DNA from: Burkholderia sp. HI2500
GTDB lineage: Bacteria > Pseudomonadota > Gammaproteobacteria > Burkholderiales > Burkholderiaceae
Length of the DNA stretch: 64,000 nt
Reading direction: 5' to 3'
Assembly: GCF_002223055.1 (NCBI RefSeq)
Contig: NZ_NKFL01000009.1
Location: 32,029 to 96,028, forward strand
Shown here in pieces: positions 25,124 through 33,495 of this stretch (positions are counted from its first letter, which is position 1; the number at the start of each line of letters is the position of its first letter). A program made the position numbers and the translations under genes. The notes beneath the pieces were generated by a model. The model saw only the letters and a list, made by a program, of their open reading frames with translations, was not told the origin of the DNA and made no database searches.

Positions 25124-25720
25124 ATGAACATCCGACCGCGTTTCTATCCGTCATCCGTTCGCGTTTCTGCGATGACTGGCGCGCTGCTCGCATTCGCACT
25201 GCTGTTCGCCGTGCATCCCCGCGCGAACGGCGCACCGACATTGCCGGTGCCTGCTGGTGCCACACCGGCACCGCAAGCCAGTGCGACGATCGCCGCCCCT
25301 GCCTCAGCGCCGGCCTTCGCCCTTACCACGTCCGAAAGCGATGAACTCGCCGCGCTCCAGGCACGCATTCCCGTGCTGCGCGCGAAGAAGGAAATCGCCG
25401 AGCTCGAGGCCGCGATCGATAAGGCGAAACATCCGGTGTCGGCCGGCATGCCGCCGGCCTTGAGTGGCCCGCTGCCGGGTTTGGGTTCGCCTGTTCCTGG
25501 TGCGCTGTCGACCGGCATTCGTATGCCATCGGTCAGCGACATTAGCTTGTCCGGTACGGGTTCGTACGATGGTCGAACGATGGCGACGCTGGTGGTCAGT
25601 GGCGTTGAGCGCGACGTGACGATTGGCGACACGCTCGACGACGGCTGGAAGGTCGCTCGTATTGAAGGCAACCGCGTCCAGTTGGCGCGTGGTGGCCGGG
25701 TGCGGTGGGTGAGGTTCTGA
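25124..25720 (+). CDS. pilP: PilP pilus biogenesis protein
   Basis: 198 residues from ATG 25124 (GAGG upstream); a GTG at 25112 overlapping the pilN stop is an alternative. Signal peptide to about residue 40. A coiled region (ELAALQARIPVLRAKKEIAELEAAID) is followed by a small C-terminal beta-domain (TMATLVVSGVERDVTIGDTL, then GWKVARIEGNRVQL) typical of PilP. In related systems PilP links the inner-membrane platform (PilO) to the secretin. Position between pilN and pilO supports the call. Confidence 0.82.
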   Translation: MNIRPRFYPSSVRVSAMTGALLAFALLFAVHPRANGAPTLPVPAGATPAPQASATIAAPASAPAFALTTSESDELAALQARIPVLRAKKEIAELEAAIDKAKHPVSAGMPPALSGPLPGLGSPVPGALSTGIRMPSVSDISLSGTGSYDGRTMATLVVSGVERDVTIGDTLDDGWKVARIEGNRVQLARGGRVRWVRF

Positions 25721-25722
25721 CC

Positions 25723-26973
25723 ATGCTCACGATCGTGACGCTTCCCGATTCGAGCGTGCGCTACGCGCTCGGCCTCACATGGGAGCACGAGCCCGTCAAA
25801 CCGAAGCCCGCGGCGCTGCGTGAGCGCGCCCGGCGGCTCGGTCGCTTTGGCATCGTGCGTCACACGGCGACAGGCGTCTACCAGGCGGGCTATGGTGAAC
25901 TGCCGCCTGGCACGAAGGGGGCAGGACGCATCCGCGCGCTCGCGAGCCTCGCGGCCGAGCAGTATCCGTCGCCGTGGATGGGCGTGTTCAAGCTGACCGA
26001 CGACGCGTATTGGCTGATCGCGGTTCGCGACGGCGAAATCGTACCGGGCGGGGACCATTTTGGTAGCCGCGACGACGTCATTGCTGCCCGAGATGCGTTG
26101 CGTGCGCAGGAAAGCTGGCACGAGCACGATGGGACGGTCGCAAACCTCGCGGAAATTGTTGGGCTCGCGGTGCCAGAGCGTGGCTTGCGCGACCTGCAGG
26201 CATCGGTCCCGCGGGTCGTATGGGCCGGAGCGATTGTGGTGGGTGTCAGTGTTGGGACCGCTGCTGGTGTCGTGTTGTGGGCGCAGCAGCAGGAGGCGAA
26301 GATCCTTGCTGAACAGCAGAGACTCGCGGATGCACGGCGTGCGCAGCGCGAGGCAGAAGCGGCGATTCCGCCGTGGACGAAGCTGCCGGCACCTTCGGCG
26401 TTACTGAGTGCTTGCTCGCAGGCTTGGCACGATCAGCGGCTGGCACGAAAGGGGTGGACACTTGCGAGTTGGCGTTGCGAACAGCAAGGCGCGCTGCTCG
26501 CGCTGACGATGAACTGGACGCGCCAAGGCGGCACGGCACTCGATGCGCCCGGCGCGCTGAGCGATCCCGATCATTCGCAGGAGTCCCGGACGCAAGACGC
26601 GACGTTGCAGCCGTCATCGGCGCCGGCTGCACTCGCCGACATCGCGCGGCGCACGATCCTGACCTTTTCGCAAACGCGCTCGGTGCCGCTCACGCTGGAT
26701 CCGCCGCCGAAGCCGGATACAAGCGGCAAGACTCGCGATGCCGACGAGCTGCCGTGGCAAGCACGCGGGGCGGCTTTCACGTTCGATGTGCCGCCATGGA
26801 TGCGGTATAGCGCGGATTTCGATGCGACGCCGGGCTTGCGGCTCGCGTCGATCGCTTACGACGCAGCCAAGGGGGAGTGGACCGCACAGGGCACGTTGTA
26901 CGCGTGGACGAAACTGCCGGATGCCCCGGCCAACACGCGGCCGTTGCCGGTGCCGGCAGGAGCGAAATCATGA
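25723..26973 (+). CDS. pilO: PilO inner-membrane pilus assembly protein
   Basis: 416 residues from ATG 25723 (TGAGG upstream), three bases after the pilP stop. The N-terminal ~165 residues are cytoplasmic (GYGELPPGTKGAGRIRALASL). One membrane segment at ~170-190 (WAGAIVVGVSVGTAAGVVLW) is followed by a coiled region and a periplasmic domain, the layout of IncI PilO (PilO2). It helps build the inner-membrane platform with PilR and PilP. The stop overlaps the pilQ start (ATGA). Confidence 0.82.
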   Translation: MLTIVTLPDSSVRYALGLTWEHEPVKPKPAALRERARRLGRFGIVRHTATGVYQAGYGELPPGTKGAGRIRALASLAAEQYPSPWMGVFKLTDDAYWLIAVRDGEIVPGGDHFGSRDDVIAARDALRAQESWHEHDGTVANLAEIVGLAVPERGLRDLQASVPRVVWAGAIVVGVSVGTAAGVVLWAQQQEAKILAEQQRLADARRAQREAEAAIPPWTKLPAPSALLSACSQAWHDQRLARKGWTLASWRCEQQGALLALTMNWTRQGGTALDAPGALSDPDHSQESRTQDATLQPSSAPAALADIARRTILTFSQTRSVPLTLDPPPKPDTSGKTRDADELPWQARGAAFTFDVPPWMRYSADFDATPGLRLASIAYDAAKGEWTAQGTLYAWTKLPDAPANTRPLPVPAGAKS

Positions 26974-28661
26974 AGTCGCCACGGACACTGATCGCATCGG
27001 ATGCGATGGCGCTGGTCGCGCCTGACGCGGCTGCGGTGTCGCCAGTGAGCCTGGTGCCGGCGATCGGCACTCGCCCCGATCGGGTTGACGTGCCGGAGCA
27101 TCTGCAGTCGAGCGTCGTTGTTGCGATGTCGGCTAACGCCGGTGATGCAGACGTCAAGGTGATGATCTACATCGACCATCGCGTCAAAGGCTCGGCGGCC
27201 GTGCGGACGTGGCTGAAGCGCCTAGACGAACTGAAGATCGGTTACGCCGTCGACTCGGTCACGGTCGACTCGCTTGAGCGTCTGCGTGGTCAGCATGCGA
27301 TCGCTCGGCGTGATGATCCGATGCAGGCTACGCAAGCACGGGCGCTATCGCTTCTGTCGCTGGCGGCTGCAGCTGGCGCCAGCGACGTGCATATTTTGGT
27401 GCGTCGTAAGCATACGGATGTGCAGGTGCGGATCCACGGCGATCTGCACACATCGGATGCGTTCTCGATGCACGCTGACGAAGGTCGGCGGCTGATCGGC
27501 GCGATTTATCAGGGGCTCGCGACGAACAAGCCGCCCGAGCTGAAGCCGCTGGACTTCCAGGACGCTCAGATCGACGGTGAAACGCTCGTGGGGACCGCGC
27601 TGTCGACGGTGCGGATTATTCGAGGGCCGTCCGTACCAATTACGCACGGAGGCGGATTCCTTGTGGCCCGGCTGCAACGTCGTCCGGACGCGGTGCCGAC
27701 CAAGTCGCGTCGGGATGCGATTCGGGAGTTGCGACTCAGGGCCCCGACTCGTCCTGAACAACCGGAGAACGATCCCGCGTGGAAGGGGTTCGCGCCTGCG
27801 CAAGTCGAGCGGATGCGGCGGATTGCGCACCGTCCTAACGGACTGGTGGGATTGACGGGGCCTGTGGGTAGCGGCAAGACGCAGGCGATCTTCCATATGG
27901 AACGCTATATCGCTCAGCGCTTTCCGGAACGTCGTCAGATCGCAATGGAAGATCCGCCCGAGTTTGAGAAGGACTGGGACGTTCAGTTGGTCGTTGGGGT
28001 GCACACCTTTATGGATCTGCTGCGCGAGACATTGCGCATGGATCCGAACATGCTGTTGGTCAGCGAGCTGCGTGCGCCAGAGGAGGCACATACGGCGCTT
28101 GAGGCAGCGCTGACCGGTCGCCTTGTGCTGACTACGCTGCACGTTATCGATCCGTACTACTTCTTCGAGCGCCTCGAGGACATGGATCCGGTACGGCTCT
28201 CGCGCCGCAATACATGCAACTCGGAAAAAGTAATTGCTGTGATTGGCATGCGACTACTGCCGCGGCTGTGCGAACACTGCCGCGTGCCGCTTGTGGACGC
28301 CGCGGCCGATGCGGTGCCAGACGAAGTGCTGCGCGCACTCAACACGTGGGGCGACACGCTGAACGTCCACGTGCGCGGGCCCGGCTGCGAGCACTGTGAC
28401 GGGCTGGGGACAGTCGGGCGGGTGGTTGCAGCTGAAATCATCGAAACAGATGTCGCGTTGATGTCGGACCTGCGGACGTTGCCGCTCGATGAGGTGAAGC
28501 GTCAGCACCGAGCTCGACCGGACGCTGATTACTCGATGCTGGCGTATGCCGTCGCGAACGTGCTGGCCGGGCGTGTAGATCCGAACGCGGCGCAGTCTCA
28601 ACTGAGCGTAGAGGTCCGGAACGGCGAACGACTGCCGACATTCGAGGAGCTTGCACCGTGA
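26970..28661 (+). CDS. pilQ: PilQ, GspE-type pilus assembly ATPase
   Basis: 563 residues from ATG 26970, overlapping pilO by 4 bp. The C-terminal ATPase has Walker A GPVGSGKT (near residue 305), an Asp-box-like MEDPPEF, a Walker-B-like MLLVSELRAPEEAHTALEA, and a His-box TTLHV. Two Cys pairs (CEHC near 436 and CEHC near 476) form the zinc-binding site of extension ATPases. It powers pilin assembly from the cytoplasmic face, acting on PilR. IncI PilQ is the matching protein. Nothing suggests inactivation. Confidence 0.9.
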   Translation: MKSPRTLIASDAMALVAPDAAAVSPVSLVPAIGTRPDRVDVPEHLQSSVVVAMSANAGDADVKVMIYIDHRVKGSAAVRTWLKRLDELKIGYAVDSVTVDSLERLRGQHAIARRDDPMQATQARALSLLSLAAAAGASDVHILVRRKHTDVQVRIHGDLHTSDAFSMHADEGRRLIGAIYQGLATNKPPELKPLDFQDAQIDGETLVGTALSTVRIIRGPSVPITHGGGFLVARLQRRPDAVPTKSRRDAIRELRLRAPTRPEQPENDPAWKGFAPAQVERMRRIAHRPNGLVGLTGPVGSGKTQAIFHMERYIAQRFPERRQIAMEDPPEFEKDWDVQLVVGVHTFMDLLRETLRMDPNMLLVSELRAPEEAHTALEAALTGRLVLTTLHVIDPYYFFERLEDMDPVRLSRRNTCNSEKVIAVIGMRLLPRLCEHCRVPLVDAAADAVPDEVLRALNTWGDTLNVHVRGPGCEHCDGLGTVGRVVAAEIIETDVALMSDLRTLPLDEVKRQHRARPDADYSMLAYAVANVLAGRVDPNAAQSQLSVEVRNGERLPTFEELAP

Positions 28662-29758
28662 ACGGATTCTCTTTCCCGCTGGTCGGCTCGCTGTTTAGCC
28701 GTCGTCGACCGCGCGATAGGGCGCTGTCGTGGGGGCTGCGCCTGCGCATCTACGAGGATGCGATCCAGTTGCTTCCGCAGGGTCAATCGCCCACGCACGT
28801 GCTGATGCTGCTGCGCCAGAGTCTATTGCGTCGCAAGAAGCGGGCAGCGGCCCAGCAGATCCACCGCGTGTACCTCGCGCTTGAGGATGGCGCGTCATTT
28901 GCGCAGGCGCTTGGTCCGGGCTTGCCGGACATGGAGCGCAGCGTGTTGGAGATTGGCGAGCGCTCGAGTGAAGGTGGATTGCCCAAGGCAATGCAGCAAA
29001 TCATCGACACGCGCGCACGCATTCTCCGGATTCAGTCCGTCGCGTGGTCGAGCATCATCGACCCGATCGTCTACGTGATCTGTATGTACGGATTTTTCTA
29101 TGTCGTCGGCCAGCAGGTAATGCCGTCGATCGAACTGATGTTGCCGCGTGAAAAATGGACAGGATGGACGGCGCTGCTCGGTTGGTTTGGTGATCTCGGG
29201 CAAGGCTATGCACCGGCGATCGCGGCGGTGCTGGCCGCTGCGTTCGTCGCGGCAACCGTGAATGCGTTGCCGCGCTGGATTGCACGGGTGCGGGTTTGGG
29301 TCGAGGAAGCGTACTTCGTTTTTACGGTGTACCGCGAGTTCGAGGGTACGCGCTGGTTGCTGAATCTGGTCACGCAGGTCAAGGGTGGCGTGCCGCAGGC
29401 CGATGCGATCGCGCAACAGATTCGCCGCGCGTCGCCCTGGCTCGCATCACGGTTGCGACCAGTGTACCGGGCGCTGGTTGAAGGTCATCCGTTGGGCGAT
29501 TCGCTTCGGCGTTCGGGCCTCGGGTTTCCGTCGCCGGATCTGATTGAACGGATCGCGACGCTGGACGGTGCGGAGGGTGGCGCGGACGCACTCGAGAAGC
29601 TTGCACACACGCATGCCGATGATCTGGAAAAGCGTATGCGCCGGATATCAAAGACGGTCGGTGGTATCTGCCTGTTCGTGATTTTTATGGTGATCGGCCT
29701 TGTGCAGCTCGCCAGTAACGGTTTGATCGGGAACATGGCCGGCTCGATCGGGATGTAG
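28658..29758 (+). CDS. pilR: PilR, GspF-type inner-membrane platform protein
   Basis: 366 residues starting at GTG 28658, overlapping the pilQ stop. It has two copies of the T2SS F-domain fold: residues ~25-180 and ~210-365, with membrane segments near 135-155, 190-210 and 340-360. Motifs such as FAQALGPGLPDMERSVLEIGE and PLGDSLRRSGLGFP, LIERIATLDGAEGG are characteristic. The protein is the inner-membrane core on which PilQ acts to extrude pilin. Confidence 0.9.
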   Translation: MNGFSFPLVGSLFSRRRPRDRALSWGLRLRIYEDAIQLLPQGQSPTHVLMLLRQSLLRRKKRAAAQQIHRVYLALEDGASFAQALGPGLPDMERSVLEIGERSSEGGLPKAMQQIIDTRARILRIQSVAWSSIIDPIVYVICMYGFFYVVGQQVMPSIELMLPREKWTGWTALLGWFGDLGQGYAPAIAAVLAAAFVAATVNALPRWIARVRVWVEEAYFVFTVYREFEGTRWLLNLVTQVKGGVPQADAIAQQIRRASPWLASRLRPVYRALVEGHPLGDSLRRSGLGFPSPDLIERIATLDGAEGGADALEKLAHTHADDLEKRMRRISKTVGGICLFVIFMVIGLVQLASNGLIGNMAGSIGM

Positions 29759-29810
29759 GCATGGCGGTCATCAATTTTGGGTAATGCAAGCGCAGCGCAG
29801 GAGATAGGAC

Positions 29811-30308
29811 ATGGGTGACTTACTGGCAACCTGGTACGGCAAGCTGTTGGTGCTGTTGGGCATAGCGGCCGCAGCAGGCGTGATCTATGCCGCGTCGGGC
29901 GGCAACAAGGTTTCGTCGCAGGTGAGCGATATCACGATGCTGCAAGGCAGTGCACGGCAGCAGCTGGGCGATACGCCCAACGGTTACATGAACTTCACGA
30001 CGGGCAACACGGCCAACCTGATTACGGCGGGCATCGTGCCGCCGGGAATGGTCCGCAACGGCAATCTGACCAGCAAATGGGGTAGCGGTATCACGCTCGC
30101 GCCCACGAACAATAACGCGCAAGGCGTGATCACGTTGCAGGTGATCAACAATCCGAAAGACTGCTCGCAACTCGTGACGACCTTGCGCGACTACGACACG
30201 CTTGTGGTCGGGGGGACGACTTTCACACGAAATGCCTTGCCGGATGGCAATACGGCGGCAGCGGTGTGTGCCGGTAACAACGTGACGCTTCAGATCACGT
30301 TCAGCTAA
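29811..30308 (+). CDS. pilS: PilS major pilin, with unusual leader
   Basis: 165 residues; an in-frame TAG six bases upstream of the ATG fixes the N-terminus, and AGGAGATAGG precedes it. The N-terminal hydrophobic helix (KLLVLLGIAAAAGVIYAASG) and a C-terminal globular domain with two cysteines (118 and 153, the usual pilin disulfide loop) identify a type IVb pilin of the PilS kind in the expected place after pilR. However there is no Gly-[Phe/Met/Trp]-x3-Glu prepilin cleavage site: no Glu at +5 of any Gly in the leader. A strong hairpin follows the stop, which often favours pilin mRNA abundance. Confidence 0.82.
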   Translation: MGDLLATWYGKLLVLLGIAAAAGVIYAASGGNKVSSQVSDITMLQGSARQQLGDTPNGYMNFTTGNTANLITAGIVPPGMVRNGNLTSKWGSGITLAPTNNNAQGVITLQVINNPKDCSQLVTTLRDYDTLVVGGTTFTRNALPDGNTAAAVCAGNNVTLQITFS

Positions 30309-30322
30309 TCGAAGTAAGAGGG

Positions 30323-30352
30323 GCCTTGCACTGCGCGAGCGGTGCGAGGCCA
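30323..30352 (+). terminator. Stem-loop between pilS and the PilT-like ATPase gene
   Basis: GGCCTTGCAC (30323-30332) pairs with GTGCGAGGCC (30343-30352): ten pairs including one T-G, loop of ten. It lies 14 bp after the pilS stop and has no T-tract, so partial termination or mRNA 3'-end protection of the pilin transcript is more likely than full termination. Confidence 0.55.
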
Positions 30353-30381
30353 GTCGGATAGACGTCATTGGAGAAGCAACG

Positions 30382-31410
30382 ATGCTGTCGAATCAAGAAG
30401 CGTTCGGGAAAACTGAGCAGCACGAGTTCCTTGTCGAGTCGGGAGACGGTTCGCTCGTGGCGCTGAGTTTCTCCGATTTGTACCTCGAGGCCGGCGATAC
30501 GGCATGGTTCAAGACCTATGCGAACGACCCGATTCGACATGAAGTTGGGTTCGACCAACGCGATGCGATCGCGGTGCTGAAGCAGTATCTCGAGTCGATG
30601 GTCACGAAAGACGACTTTCGTTTGAAGTGGGATGGGGTGTCGATGCGCGGCGCTCGCTTCGAGACGATGGCTGGTCCCCTCTATGTTCTGCGTCGTCATG
30701 CACCGGCCGCGCTGCCGTTCGATGCTCTTGGCTATGGCGAGCGGATCGAACGCGCGTTGCTGTCACCCGCGATGCGCGGTCGCGTGATCCTGCTAACGGG
30801 AGGTACGTCGAGTGGCAAAACGGTCGGTGCGACGTCGCTGACTGTCGAGTGGATGAAGCGCTACGGCGGGGTGGGCTACACGATCGAGAACCCGATCGAG
30901 GTCGAGATCGAAGGTGTGTACCGCGGCGAACACGCGACCGGCACGCTGTATCAGAAGGAAGTGGATGAAGACTCGGAGTTCGGTTTGGAAATCCGACGCC
31001 GTCAACGCGGTGCTCCGAATTTGATCCTGGTGGGCGAACTGCGCACGGCCGATGCCGTTGTGCAGGCACTGCTTGCGGCAGCGTCTGGTGTGCTGGTGAT
31101 TGCCACGTACCACGCTGCCGATCAGATTACCGGGCTGCAGCGTCTCGCGAGTATGGTGCGCGACGCGGGCGCCGATTCAGGGTTGTTCGCGCACGGCATT
31201 GGCGCGGTGATTCACCAGGAGTTGCAGCTGACCGAGCGTGATGACGATATCCATCGTCAACTGCGCGTCACGCCGTTGATCGTGGCGGGCTCTCGCAACG
31301 AGAAGGGTATTCGGTCGCAGCTGCACGGGACAGATTTCCGGCAGATGGTGTCGGATATCGATCGTCAGAAGCGCGTGATGTCCAGCGCGTCGCTGGACGT
31401 GGAGTTCTGA
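30382..31410 (+). CDS. PilT-like second ATPase of the pilus locus
   Basis: 342 residues, GspE/PilT superfamily. Walker A LLTGGTSSGKT (137-147), a Glu-rich Asp-box region YTIENPIEVEIEG, Walker-B-like NLILVGELRTADAVVQALLAAASG and His-box ATYHA. It lacks the zinc-binding cysteines of PilQ, as retraction ATPases do. Residues 1-110 are the N-terminal domain. The IncI thin-pilus operon has only one such ATPase, so this gene is an addition; a retraction role is inferred. Start at 30382 is preceded by GGAGAAGC. It ends where pilM begins. Confidence 0.8.
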   Translation: MLSNQEAFGKTEQHEFLVESGDGSLVALSFSDLYLEAGDTAWFKTYANDPIRHEVGFDQRDAIAVLKQYLESMVTKDDFRLKWDGVSMRGARFETMAGPLYVLRRHAPAALPFDALGYGERIERALLSPAMRGRVILLTGGTSSGKTVGATSLTVEWMKRYGGVGYTIENPIEVEIEGVYRGEHATGTLYQKEVDEDSEFGLEIRRRQRGAPNLILVGELRTADAVVQALLAAASGVLVIATYHAADQITGLQRLASMVRDAGADSGLFAHGIGAVIHQELQLTERDDDIHRQLRVTPLIVAGSRNEKGIRSQLHGTDFRQMVSDIDRQKRVMSSASLDVEF

Positions 31411-31878
31411 ATGGGCCGGCTCTTTCCGTTCGTGGTGCTGATGGTGGCATTGGGGCTGATTGCCGGGGCCCAGCGCGAGGTAAGCCGCGTCGCGGGCCCG
31501 GACGCGCGAGCCGATAGCGTCGCGCAAGTGCGTGCGCTACAGGCCGAGGTGTTTGCGGCCGCTTGCGTGGAAAGCGCCCAAGCACAGCCGGGGTTGGTCA
31601 GCAACGCTTTGGCCGTGACGTGGCCGACCGGGCTGATCGCGCTGGGAGGTTCGATATGCGCGACGAGCCGGGACGGTACGGGACGGCTGGTGTACGCGGG
31701 CGTGCCGACGATGCCGGGGGCAGCTGGTGTACTGATGGAGCGGCTCGACAATCCTGCGTTTTGGTATGCGGTGCCGGTAAGCGGTACAGCGAAGGCGCTG
31801 GTGAACGGGCAGTCGATCAACGTGCCGACGACGTTCGTGGCCGGCACGCTGCTGTTTCAGGGAAGGGTGACGCCGTGA
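31411..31878 (+). CDS. pilM: PilM-like pilus protein
   Basis: 155 residues with an N-terminal hydrophobic anchor or signal (FPFVVLMVALGLIAGA). The rest (VRALQAEVFAAACVESAQA, GLVSNALAVTWPTGLIALGG, ARRLVYAGVP-like region) fits the IncI PilM family of small membrane-attached thin-pilus proteins; the role in assembly is not known in detail. It directly follows the ATPase gene (no gap) and overlaps the next gene by 4 bp. In IncI plasmids pilM lies near pilL instead, so gene order differs. Confidence 0.65.
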   Translation: MGRLFPFVVLMVALGLIAGAQREVSRVAGPDARADSVAQVRALQAEVFAAACVESAQAQPGLVSNALAVTWPTGLIALGGSICATSRDGTGRLVYAGVPTMPGAAGVLMERLDNPAFWYAVPVSGTAKALVNGQSINVPTTFVAGTLLFQGRVTP

Positions 31879-32183
31879 CTAGGAACCGGGAGATCGAGTC
31901 GGTTGAGTTGGTGCCGACGCGGCGAGAAAGGATCCTCATGGAGTTCGCCAGGCTGGTGCTTGGCCTGGCCACGATGATCTTTGTCTATCAGTGGGCGTTC
32001 GAGCCGGAGATTGCGGAGATTTTGAAGATGCCGCCCGATGCAATTGGGTCGCGCATCGTCTCGGTGCTAGGCATGGCAATGGTGGCGGTATTTTGTGCGA
32101 TCCAGCTTTTCGATGTGATCGGATGGCTGATCTACGGTGTGTTCGAGTGCTTTGCCGCGCTTCGCGCGCGCGACAGGCGATAG
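31875..32183 (+). CDS. Small two-helix membrane protein in pilus operon
   Basis: 102 residues from GTG 31875, overlapping the pilM stop (GTGA). Two membrane segments (LVLGLATMIFVYQWAF and VSVLGMAMVAVFCAIQLFDVIG) with a charged N-terminus. No family recognised. Its position between pilM and pilV with tight coupling indicates a function in the pilus system. It is not a prepilin peptidase: too short, and no conserved Asp motifs. Confidence 0.6.
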   Translation: MTRNREIESVELVPTRRERILMEFARLVLGLATMIFVYQWAFEPEIAEILKMPPDAIGSRIVSVLGMAMVAVFCAIQLFDVIGWLIYGVFECFAALRARDRR

Positions 32184-32192
32184 GAGCGAGTG

Positions 32193-33485
32193 ATGGGCGA
32201 AATGCTCGGCAGTCTGGCCGGTACGTTGATGTGGCTCGTGATGGCCTCAGGGCTGTTCGTGTGGCTGCAGCATTCGGCCGATGCGATCCAGATCGCCGGC
32301 GCTGCGACCCAGGCGCAGGTCATGGGTGCAGCGCTCGGTCGCTACGTGAAGGATCACGGCGCCGAGCTGGCCGCCGTCGCGACCCCGAATCAACCTGCGA
32401 ACGTGACGGTTTCCGACCTGCAAGCGGGCGGATATCTGCCGTCCGGGATGAGCACTGCGAACGTGTTTCGCCAGCAATGGGCAGCACAGGTGCTGCAGCC
32501 GCAACCGGGCAAGCTGCAAACGATGTTGTTCACGACGGGCGGCACGGCTATTCCGCCGAGCAAGCTGGTGCCGCTGGCATCGCAGTCGAGCGGCCGCGGG
32601 AACCTCGGTGGCTTCGTGCCGTATCCGAACCAGGCTGGAGACGCGACGTTGCAGCCGTCGGTTGCGGTCGGGGCGGCATTCCGCCAGTCGCTCGCCGGCT
32701 ACACGAATCCGGGCAGCGGTCATCTGGCGATGATGGTGGGGGTGGGCGACGCACCGAGCGACAACGGATATCTGTATCGGGTTGACATGAAGCCGGGCCG
32801 GCCGGATCTGAACGCGATGCAGACGGACCTGAGCATGATGGGTACGGACGGCGCGCAACACAACATCACCGGCGCAGATACGGTTAACGCGAACACGTTC
32901 CGACTCGCGAACGGCGCCGGTATGAATGGCGATCAAGGCGGATCGCTGGAACTGGGGGACATGACCGGCACGCATCCTGGACAGGTTCCGTATGTCGATT
33001 TTCACTACGGCGGCAAGGGCGTGCAGGACTTCAACATGCGCGTGATGAACGACGGCGACAACCATTTGATGATTAGTGGCGCAAACGGCCGGGGCTCACT
33101 TGGGGTGCAAGGCACGCTGCAGGCGGGAAATATCGCGACGGCATCAACAGCGTGCTCGCCGAACGGCACGATGGCGGCAAACAGCGACGGGTCCGGCCAA
33201 ATTCTGTCATGCCAGTACGGCATCTGGTTGCCGATCGGAGGACACAAGCTTTGGTACGGGTTCGTGAACGTCAGCAATGGAAGCTACGTGCCGAAGCCGA
33301 CGTGCCCGTCCGGTGGTACGCCACTCGTTATGACGGTACCAAATAGTTTCAATGTCGATTCCACGGCGGTCGTCAATTACCAGTCCTGGGCAAACGGCGC
33401 TGGATGGATCGTCGCGATCCAAGACGGCAACAACGCGCCGATCAGTGGAAATGGCGTCGCCGCGACGTACTGTTCTTATCAATGA
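32193..33485 (+). CDS. pilV: PilV minor pilin/tip adhesin, with unusual leader
   Basis: 430 residues from ATG 32193 (AGGAG upstream; in-frame TAG 12 bases before). The pilin-like N-terminus (GTLMWLVMASGLFVWL) is followed by AAALGRYVKDHG-type and GGYLPSGMS patterns and a long beta-rich body typical of PilV, where the C-terminal domain (~330-430, CPNG...CQYGIWLPIGG...YCSYQ) contacts the recipient cell. As in PilS there is no Glu+5 prepilin motif; both start MG[D/E][L/M]L. No shufflon repeats or Rci recombinase were found after it. It may recognise recipients for mating. Confidence 0.8.
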   Translation: MGEMLGSLAGTLMWLVMASGLFVWLQHSADAIQIAGAATQAQVMGAALGRYVKDHGAELAAVATPNQPANVTVSDLQAGGYLPSGMSTANVFRQQWAAQVLQPQPGKLQTMLFTTGGTAIPPSKLVPLASQSSGRGNLGGFVPYPNQAGDATLQPSVAVGAAFRQSLAGYTNPGSGHLAMMVGVGDAPSDNGYLYRVDMKPGRPDLNAMQTDLSMMGTDGAQHNITGADTVNANTFRLANGAGMNGDQGGSLELGDMTGTHPGQVPYVDFHYGGKGVQDFNMRVMNDGDNHLMISGANGRGSLGVQGTLQAGNIATASTACSPNGTMAANSDGSGQILSCQYGIWLPIGGHKLWYGFVNVSNGSYVPKPTCPSGGTPLVMTVPNSFNVDSTAVVNYQSWANGAGWIVAIQDGNNAPISGNGVAATYCSYQ

Positions 33486-33495
33486 GGACCACGAG

